Of a stretch of DNA of 7,245 nt, positions 1 through 4,398 are shown piece after piece. Every line of letters begins with the position of its first letter. The stretch's first letter is position 1. The notes under the pieces were generated by a model, which searched no databases, had not been told where the DNA came from, and worked only from the letters and a program-made list of their open reading frames with translations. The stretch spans positions 1-7,245 of the forward strand of contig CANFLJ010000098.1 in assembly GCA_947447815.1 (NCBI GenBank), written 5' to 3'. Source of the stretch: Chitinophagaceae bacterium (GTDB taxonomy: Bacteria; Bacteroidota; Bacteroidia; Chitinophagales; Chitinophagaceae). Position numbers and translations under genes: made by a program.

Positions 1-144
1 ATTTATAGCCAACATATAAGCTCCAGAATCTACCAGCATATTAATGGTCATCTCTTTTACTTCCTCTTCACCTATTATATGTCTTTTGGCCAACACCAGA
101 TCTTCTCCATTAATCAACTTTATATCAGCGTATACAAGTCCCAT
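1..144 (-). CDS. Retropepsin-like aspartic protease, N-terminal part (cut by window edge)
   Basis: Reading leftward from an ATG at 144-142 gives 48 codons with no stop, running off the left edge. The protein begins MGLVYADIKLINGED and contains LVDSGAYML at about residues 38-46. The D-S-G-A motif preceded by hydrophobic residues is the catalytic signature of clan AA (retropepsin-fold) aspartic proteases, whose active form is usually a homodimer supplying one Asp each. Bacterial proteins starting with MGLVYA-type sequence and carrying this motif are commonly annotated as clan AA aspartic protease; their substrates are unknown. The fragment has no signal peptide, so it is probably cytoplasmic. 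A TAACTTTG promoter-like box lies 21 bp upstream. The second half of the fold, including the flap and the psi-loop, lies outside the window, so completeness cannot be judged. The family call rests on the motif and overall similarity recalled from memory. Confidence 0.75.
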   Translation of the reverse strand, partial: MGLVYADIKLINGEDLVLAKRHIIGEEEVKEMTINMLVDSGAYMLAIN

Positions 145-165
145 GATATGATATTTTATTTTGCT

Positions 166-173
166 CAAAGTTA
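166..173 (-). promoter_or_regulatory. Possible -7 promoter element of the retropepsin-like gene
   Basis: On the minus strand the sequence TAACTTTG matches the Bacteroidota -7 consensus TAnnTTTG exactly and lies 21 bp before the ATG at 144. A TTG occurs upstream, but the spacing of about 15 bp is shorter than the usual 17-20, so only the -7 half is convincing. Confidence 0.45.
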
Positions 174-356
174 CATTATGGATATTACCAAGGATAAATA
201 TTAATAATTACGAATGTAACCAAGCAATCTGAGTCAAATAAAAATATTTTCTTCAATTCTAATGAAAAGATATCACATTTATAAACCAAAAATCTTCTTA
301 TTTCATCATAAGTCCCCTAAAAATCAAGTCATTAAAATTGCTAATCCTACTTTTTT

Positions 357-461
357 CCCCCACTTGCAACATCTTGCAAACCAATCAGAATGCATCTCGG
401 CACTTCCTGTGGCTGTGCCGAAATACTTTGCTGTTTGTAGCTGCATTTTCTATTTAGTCTT
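357..461 (+). repeat. Interspersed intergenic repeat, copy A
   Basis: The copy starts with CCCCCACT (357-364) and continues through a near-palindrome CGGCAC...GTGCCG (398-420, 6-bp stem, 11-nt loop) into AATACTTTGC and an AGCTGCATTT segment, ending near TTTAGTC. Copies B and C share these blocks in the same order and orientation. It lies downstream of the HTH gene, between that operon and the retropepsin fragment. The gap 145-507 holds nothing else supportable apart from the promoter box. An open frame at 262-483 crosses this repeat and is not considered a gene. On the minus strand the hairpin is not followed by a clear T-run, so a terminator role for the operon is uncertain. Confidence 0.75.
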
Positions 462-507
462 TGTTTGTTCGAGTGTGTTTTAACCTACATCCCTATAAAA
501 TAAAATG

Positions 508-711
508 CTATTTTCTATATTCCAGAATATCTCCTGGCTGACAATCTAATACTTTACAAATTGATTCTAGTGTATCAAATCGCACACCTTTTGCTTTTCC
601 AGTTTTAAGAATTGATAAATTAACTGTTGTAAGTCCAACCTTTTGTGATAGTTCATTTAATGACATCTTACGCTTAGCCATAACTACATCTAAATTTATA
701 ATTATTGCCAT
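508..711 (-). CDS. YozG-like HTH transcriptional regulator (Cro/CI type)
   Basis: This is a 67-residue DNA-binding protein consisting of little more than one helix-turn-helix domain (about residues 8-62). Recognisable blocks are MAKRKMSLNELSQKVGL, then the recognition-helix region TTVNLSILKTGKAKGVRF, then the ending LDCQPGDILEY that is characteristic of YozG-like Cro/CI regulators (HTH_26 family). The start at 711 is preferred over the internal ATG at 681 because the family normally begins with a short strand reading IIINLD before the helix, and because it places the gene 2 bp after the stop of the DUF2975 gene. The two are therefore cotranscribed and probably translationally coupled. In such pairs the regulator is thought to control its own operon, with the membrane partner influencing it; this is inference from the conserved pairing. 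The function in the cell is not established. Confidence 0.93.
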   Translation of the reverse strand: MAIIINLDVVMAKRKMSLNELSQKVGLTTVNLSILKTGKAKGVRFDTLESICKVLDCQPGDILEYRK

Positions 712-713
712 AC

Positions 714-1256
714 TTATACGAATGATTCATTTTCAGATTTGATAAATAAAGCTTTTGTAACAAATTCTTTAACGCACCATAATATAATTGCCAAAAGGAA
801 ATACATTGTTTGTGGTTCATTAAATACCAATAATTTGGTGCCAGACCTAAATAATAAATTTGCAATCCCAAAAATTGAATTCCAGTCATTAAAATGTAAT
901 TCTATTATATTTTTTGAAATTGTGTGTGCCACTCCAATCAAGGCAAGTGTAATGCAGAACAAAATTATTTTATTGAACACCTTTGTACTATTATCATCAA
1001 AAAAGCCTGTCCTGAAATAATTTTTAAAAAGAGTAAGTAAAAGAAATCCAACCCAAAGAAAAATTATGTTGCTACAAATTTGAGTAGTAAACCAAATTAC
1101 AGGAACTTCATTATTTGGAACAACAAATAGATTTTTATTAGTTATAAATGATATTAACCACCTAAGGTGATATATAAATGAAAGGAATGATAAGCTAATT
1201 ATCAACCATAAAATCGTGTAGATAAATGATGCATTTGGAAATTTCGTCTTCAACAT
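714..1256 (-). CDS. DUF2975 family integral membrane protein
   Basis: This 180-residue protein has four predicted membrane helices (about residues 11-30, 55-79, 95-115 and 150-170) joined by short polar loops, and a short charged C-terminus. Size, helix layout, the loop after helix 2 (FRTGFFDDNSTKVFNKI) and above all the immediately following YozG-type HTH gene identify it as a DUF2975 protein. It sits in the cytoplasmic membrane. DUF2975 has no established biochemical activity; the recurrent two-gene arrangement suggests a membrane sensor or sequestering partner for the regulator, which is inference. The start at 1256 is supported by a near-consensus promoter whose predicted transcription start is only about 15 bp upstream, giving a very short leader. 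Base composition is strongly AT-rich. Confidence 0.88.
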   Translation of the reverse strand: MLKTKFPNASFIYTILWLIISLSFLSFIYHLRWLISFITNKNLFVVPNNEVPVIWFTTQICSNIIFLWVGFLLLTLFKNYFRTGFFDDNSTKVFNKIILFCITLALIGVAHTISKNIIELHFNDWNSIFGIANLLFRSGTKLLVFNEPQTMYFLLAIILWCVKEFVTKALFIKSENESFV

Positions 1257-1276
1257 TGTTTTTAGTTTTAATAAAT

Positions 1277-1307
1277 CAAAAATAATACTTAATTTAATTA
1301 AAACAAA
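1277..1307 (-). promoter_or_regulatory. Promoter of the DUF2975-HTH operon
   Basis: On the minus strand there is TTTG (1307-1304), a 19-bp spacer, then TATTTTTG (1284-1277). Both boxes and the spacing agree with the Bacteroidota housekeeping promoter TTTG-N19-TAnnTTTG. Transcription would start near 1270, leaving a leader of roughly 15 nt before the DUF2975 start codon. No palindromic operator for the HTH protein is evident in the immediate vicinity. Confidence 0.7.
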
Positions 1308-1367
1308 TATTATTTATTGTTTTAATTTAAATTTTATACGTATTAAATAATTTTGTTTTTACTTTTA

Positions 1368-1501
1368 CCCCCACTAGGAATATCATATAAAATAATCGGT
1401 GTGCATCTCACCACTCGGAACAACATGCAAAATAATCGGATTAATACTCGGTGTTCTAACTGTGGCTGTGCCGTAATACTTTGCAGCTTGCAGCTTTATT
1501 T
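1368..1501 (+). repeat. Interspersed intergenic repeat, copy B (with internal tandem duplication)
   Basis: The copy starts with CCCCCACT (1368-1375), contains CATATAAAATAATCGG (1384-1399) and ends with CTGTGGCTGTGCCG and AATACTTTGC followed by an AGCTTTATTT segment. It shares the 14-base block CTGTGGCTGTGCCG and the following AATACTTTGC with copy A. The first part is duplicated: 1370-1399 and 1410-1439 match at 24 of 30 positions with a 40-bp offset. The hairpin half that is CGGCAC in copy A has decayed here (CGGTGT). The gap 1257-1720 otherwise holds the operon promoter (minus) and a weak promoter candidate (plus). Confidence 0.75.
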
Positions 1502-1663
1502 GCTCTATAAAGAATAGTGCTAAATAAATTTTCAAATATTAATTAACGAACTGTATTCCCAGTAATTATAAACCAGCAATTGTATTTATACAACCAAGAC
1601 ACCTCCTTGCATTTATGCCTTAAATTTATTTTTATAATTACTCGTTCTTAATTTTAAGTTGGC

Positions 1664-1671
1664 TGTATTTG
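1664..1671 (+). promoter_or_regulatory. Weak candidate -7 element for the 390-residue gene
   Basis: TGTATTTG differs from TAnnTTTG at one conserved position and lies about 50 bp before the ATG at 1721. No good TTTG is found at the expected distance upstream. It is the best candidate seen in this gap, but is not convincing by itself. Confidence 0.25.
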
Positions 1672-1720
1672 TATTCCTTGTTTCTAAAAAGCTATATTCA
1701 CGCAAATCACAGGTTACATC

Positions 1721-2893
1721 ATGCGAATTTTAGTACATACAGTTTTAGGTGTTTATGCACGTTCTCAATCAAGCTTCGCCTTTCTAATAAAAACAGGTTA
1801 CGTATTTGCAGACCAAACTGTTAGTCTTGGCTTTTCCAACCTAAATATCTACTTGTTAAGTGGTTTGAAAGAAGGCTCAAAAGAGTATAAATTCAAAATG
1901 ATGAGAGGGGGGCTCGATAAAACTAAATATGCAAACGTAGTGCAGGAAATTGACGACTATTTTATCGACAAAGAGCAGTTTGAGAAAACTAAACGTAAAA
2001 CCCCCGAACAGATTAAAGCCTTCTTAATAAATGAAAGCCGTTTCGTTGATTTTTACAAAAAATGGGTAATACTAAAAGAGCAGGAATTAGAATCAGATGG
2101 CTACAATTTTCTGGAAAAATTAGTCGATAGCAAAATCATTGATAGAAGAGAAGTAAAGGAAGAAAATCTAAACTTCACGGATATTGTAAATATTAGCCTG
2201 GAATCGCTCTTCAATATGAATGATACAGATTGCAAAAACAACATGCTGATATTTCATGACATGTTTTTAAATGTGGGTTACTTACAACCCGAAGATAAAT
2301 TTGTTAAAGCCACAGACACGGAAGCTATCAATACAGCCAATTCATACTTCCATTATGTAGCGTCAATATCCAATGTAAATGCACTAAGCCAGAACGAATT
2401 AATGGCACTAAGGGATTCTTATCAGAATAAAATGGCCAGTTTAAAAGCCCCTCTCGATCAATGGTTGGAAATTTGTAATACCGACCCAGATTTTACTAAG
2501 GGACTAACATTTCTAAGAGAATCAATTATAACGCAATTGCCAACTGTAGAAGATTTTTTTCAGGAAAGTGATGTTCTTAAATTCAACCATAAAAACACAA
2601 AAGATGGGGAGTTCTTTTATCTGTACATTGGTCAGATAACCAAAAGTACTTTACTCAATTATTATGAAATTTTCATGCCAATTTCTCCCGAATTAAAAAC
2701 GACTTTAAAAGATAAATTTATTGCAGACAACAATTATGAAAGAAGGATTCCAATGATGATAATTTCGCATTCTAAAGACCTTGAATTACCTTTAGACATC
2801 AGTTCAGATAAATATAAATATTTAGTGGAAAATGAAGTAGCAGAAAATACCGAACTTCAAAAAAGAAAGTTCATCAATATTGATGATGAATAA
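1721..2893 (+). CDS. Uncharacterised 390-residue protein
   Basis: I do not recognise this protein. It is lysine- and acid-rich with long stretches of probable alpha-helix (about residues 65-250), no signal peptide and no membrane segment, so it is probably cytoplasmic. The first 50 residues are more hydrophobic and contain IKTGYVFADQTVSLGFSNLN, compatible with a small beta-rich N-terminal domain. The C-terminal third includes GEFFYLYIGQIT and RRIPMMIISHSKDLELPLDI, suggesting a second alpha/beta domain, and the end is acidic (INIDDE). No catalytic signature or nucleotide-binding loop is visible. The start at 1721 is the first ATG of the frame; the next in-frame ATGs (residues 60-61) would discard the ordered-looking N-terminus. 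The gene stands alone and is bracketed by repeat copies B and C, which suggests an accessory or mobile origin. Its long open frame and sensible amino-acid use make it a real gene. Confidence 0.8.
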   Translation: MRILVHTVLGVYARSQSSFAFLIKTGYVFADQTVSLGFSNLNIYLLSGLKEGSKEYKFKMMRGGLDKTKYANVVQEIDDYFIDKEQFEKTKRKTPEQIKAFLINESRFVDFYKKWVILKEQELESDGYNFLEKLVDSKIIDRREVKEENLNFTDIVNISLESLFNMNDTDCKNNMLIFHDMFLNVGYLQPEDKFVKATDTEAINTANSYFHYVASISNVNALSQNELMALRDSYQNKMASLKAPLDQWLEICNTDPDFTKGLTFLRESIITQLPTVEDFFQESDVLKFNHKNTKDGEFFYLYIGQITKSTLLNYYEIFMPISPELKTTLKDKFIADNNYERRIPMMIISHSKDLELPLDISSDKYKYLVENEVAENTELQKRKFINIDDE

Positions 2894-2930
2894 AGTCAAC
2901 CTACTTATAGAAATCTATTTAAATCAAAAG

Positions 2931-3035
2931 ACCCCACTCCTAACGTCATACAAAATAATCAGATTATCTATTGGCACTTCCTTTGGCTGTGCCGTAATAC
3001 ATTGTTGCCATTGCTGTATTTGTCCGTCTTTAGTC
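2931..3035 (+). repeat. Interspersed intergenic repeat, copy C
   Basis: The copy starts with ACCCCACT (2931-2938), followed by CATACAAAATAATCAG (2947-2962), the hairpin GGCAC...GTGCC (2973-2993, 11-nt loop), CGTAATACATTG and a CTGTATTTG segment, ending near TTTAGTC (3029-3035), which copy A also has. It begins only 37 bp after the stop codon of the 390-residue gene. It is in the same orientation as copies A and B. Confidence 0.75.
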
Positions 3036-3086
3036 CCGCAAATGAGGAAAAATCAATCTGTGTCAATCTTTTAATATCAAAGAGAT

Positions 3087-3159
3087 CATATAAAATAGTT
3101 ACCGTAATACTTTATTACAAAGTGTGATTCAACCAATATTTCATACGAAATAGTTGCAT
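3087..3159 (+). repeat. Decayed remnant of the interspersed repeat, copy D
   Basis: CATATAAAATAGTT (3087-3100) is joined directly to ACCGTAATACTTT (3101-3113), so the two outer blocks of the repeat are present with the hairpin region missing. A second start block, CATACGAAATAGTTGCAT, follows at 3142-3159. This looks like an internally deleted and partly duplicated copy. The rest of the gap up to 3394 has only weak hairpins. Confidence 0.5.
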
Positions 3160-3279
3160 AATAAATAATAGAATAGTTTAAGAACTAAATAGCAGTTAGA
3201 TTTACACTCATAAAATAAATATCATGATTGTATGTCATGTCTTGCCGTTTCTGGCACAAAATATTCCTCGATAACATTT

Positions 3280-3299
3280 ACCGAAAGATGCTTTCCGGT
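3280..3299. other. Imperfect hairpin upstream of the 161-residue gene
   Basis: ACCGAAAG (3280-3287) can pair with CTTT and CGGT (3291-3294, 3296-3299) around an ATG loop with one bulged C. A smaller hairpin, TGCC-GTTTCT-GGCA, lies at 3243-3256. Neither is followed by a T-run, so they are not terminators. A leader structure is possible, but no riboswitch class is recognised. Confidence 0.25.
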
Positions 3300-3378
3300 G
3301 ATTTTCATATTAGTTTAATCATTATGTAATTTCCCGGATATAGAATCACACAGAGTAATATCTGTTCCAAACATGTGT

Positions 3379-3395
3379 TTGTAAATTATTTACAA
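3379..3395. promoter_or_regulatory. Perfect 17-bp palindrome at the start codon (possible operator)
   Basis: TTGTAAATTATTTACAA is a perfect inverted repeat (8-bp arms, one central T). Its last base is the A of the ATG at 3395. As DNA it has the form of a dimeric-repressor operator. As RNA it could fold into a 7-bp stem that hides the start codon. Its function is inferred from position only. Confidence 0.4.
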
Positions 3396-3880
3396 TGCCT
3401 GCTCAAAAATTAGTAAATGGCGTTTTAACAGATGCAGATCAAACTGCAGTGAAAGCGAGTGTAACAACTGCTCAGAGTAAATTACCGTTCTTAATTACCT
3501 TAACCACTAAGGAAAAGTCGAGGTTGCGAAAAATGGGACCTAAGAGTGTGGAGTATGTCAATCAGACATTGATGGCTGCCACTAACTTTCCTAAGTACAT
3601 GCCAGCGAGTTTTGATACACAAACTTTGGGTGAACATACCAAATTAATCGAACAACTTTTAGACATTCAAATGGTAACCGCTTCTTTTCTGGAATCAATA
3701 AATGATACCATAATTGCAGCAAGTTCCGATGCGATGGTTGCAGCGGATGAGGTTTATGGATTATTAAAAACAGCCGCTAAACATGATTCAGCTGTAAAAA
3801 CAGTTGTTTCTGAAATGGCTAAAAGGTATGAAGGTCAAAGTAAACCAAGACCTAAAAAAGTAGTTACTACAGTTTTGTAA
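3395..3880 (+). CDS. Conserved hypothetical protein of Bacteroidota type (161 residues)
   Basis: This is a small, probably cytoplasmic, largely helical protein. There is no signal peptide, membrane span or metal-binding or catalytic motif. It resembles proteins of similar length that I recall as hypothetical proteins in Bacteroidota. Their shared plan is a short N-terminal segment, then a PFLI(S/T)LT-like stretch followed by basic residues and KMG (here PFLITLTTKEKSRLRKMG, residues 30-47), a SxxxVNxTL helix, an LLDIxMVxxxLxxINDTIIAASSDAM helix (91-114), and a final helix ending in KRYE with a basic tail (PRPKKVV). The function of that family is unknown. The ATG at 3395 is the first of the frame and immediately follows a palindrome. 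The gene is monocistronic, with an intrinsic terminator 45 bp after the stop. Base composition is more balanced than in the surrounding spacers, as expected for a real gene. Confidence 0.85.
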   Translation: MPAQKLVNGVLTDADQTAVKASVTTAQSKLPFLITLTTKEKSRLRKMGPKSVEYVNQTLMAATNFPKYMPASFDTQTLGEHTKLIEQLLDIQMVTASFLESINDTIIAASSDAMVAADEVYGLLKTAAKHDSAVKTVVSEMAKRYEGQSKPRPKKVVTTVL

Positions 3881-3925
3881 TATTTCTTACTACATAATTT
3901 ATCTGTGTCAATAAGGATACAAATT

Positions 3926-3949
3926 GAGCCGAAAGGCTCTTTTTGTTTT
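3926..3949 (+). terminator. Intrinsic terminator of the 161-residue gene
   Basis: GAGCC-GAAA-GGCTC (3926-3939) is a perfect 5-bp stem closed by a GNRA tetraloop and followed by TTTTTGTTTT. This is a textbook rho-independent terminator, 45 bp after the stop codon at 3880. Confidence 0.9.
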
Positions 3950-4063
3950 AGTGCATTTTCCCATATTTTGTGCTAACATTGTTTTACAAACTACTAATAT
4001 TAAAATTGTATATTAAAGCATTTAAATAGAAAGTTCTACTACCTTTTTACACAGCCCTAGTAC

Positions 4064-4114
4064 TTTAAAATGATATTAGATTATTAAAATAAAGCACTCT
4101 AATATCGTTTTAAA
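4064..4114. repeat. Long AT-rich inverted repeat upstream of the flotillin gene
   Basis: The arms at 4064-4080 (TTTAAAATGATATTAGA) and 4098-4114 (TCTAATATCGTTTTAAA) are complementary at 16 of 17 positions; the exception is a G-U pair in RNA. The loop is 17 nt. The core ATATTAGA...TCTAATAT recurs at 7136-7172. The gap 3950-4398 is otherwise very AT-rich, with further TATTAGA/TCTAATA motifs and no gene. Confidence 0.65.
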
Positions 4115-4161
4115 TAGTTCTAATATTGTAATAGCGTATTAGATTATTAAAACAGAAAGCA
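4074..4161 (+). repeat. Direct repeat pair TATTAGATTATTAAAA
   Basis: TATTAGATTATTAAAA occurs at 4074-4089 and 4137-4152, 63 bp apart. It is followed by TAAAGCA in the first copy and CAGAAAGCA in the second. Between them, TCTAATA (4119-4125) faces the second TATTAGA as an inverted pair. This suggests duplication of the palindrome core, although in DNA this AT-rich some similarity is expected by chance. Confidence 0.5.
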
Positions 4162-4351
4162 TTAATAGTCCATTAGCATATTAGTGCATATTATTAGAAT
4201 ATTAAGCTAATAAAAGAAGTTTTAGAAGAATCTTTAAATTATTGACCCTCAACTCCTCTTCACTTTCCATTTCAGGAATCTATAAATTATCCATTCAAAA
4301 TTAAATTCCACCTAATATCCCTTCATTAATCAGGTTATTAAATCATTTTAA

Positions 4352-4359
4352 TACTTTTG
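4352..4359 (+). promoter_or_regulatory. Likely -7 promoter element of the flotillin gene
   Basis: TACTTTTG matches TAnnTTTG exactly and lies 39 bp before the ATG at 4399, which implies a leader of about 30 nt. No TTTG is present at the expected -33 position, so the upstream half is weak or absent. Confidence 0.5.
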
Positions 4360-4398
4360 ATAATCCTTAATTATTTAAACACATAAAACCGCACTCTT

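Noticed and set aside
398..420. The CGGCAC...GTGCCG hairpin of copy A as the terminator of the HTH operon
   Set aside because: No T-run follows on the minus strand, and the same hairpin occurs in copies unrelated to a gene end, so it is better treated as part of the repeat.
262..483. A 73-codon plus-strand open frame
   Set aside because: It runs through repeat copy A, has the erratic residue use of non-coding AT-rich DNA, and the other repeat copies do not keep the frame.
357..3035. Integron attC array as the explanation for the intergenic repeats
   Set aside because: The copies lack recognisable RYYYAAC and GTTRRRY core sites in the required symmetrical arrangement, and no integrase gene is visible.
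2880..3074. A 64-codon open frame overlapping the end of the 390-residue gene by 14 bp, resembling a translationally coupled gene
   Set aside because: Beyond the overlap it is mostly repeat copy C, and its Cys/His-rich stretch is simply the repeat hairpin region translated.
4064..4211. A CRISPR-like or tandem array in the TATTAGA-rich spacer
   Set aside because: Spacing between motifs is irregular, the copies are short and partly inverted, and the AT content makes such matches easy to obtain.
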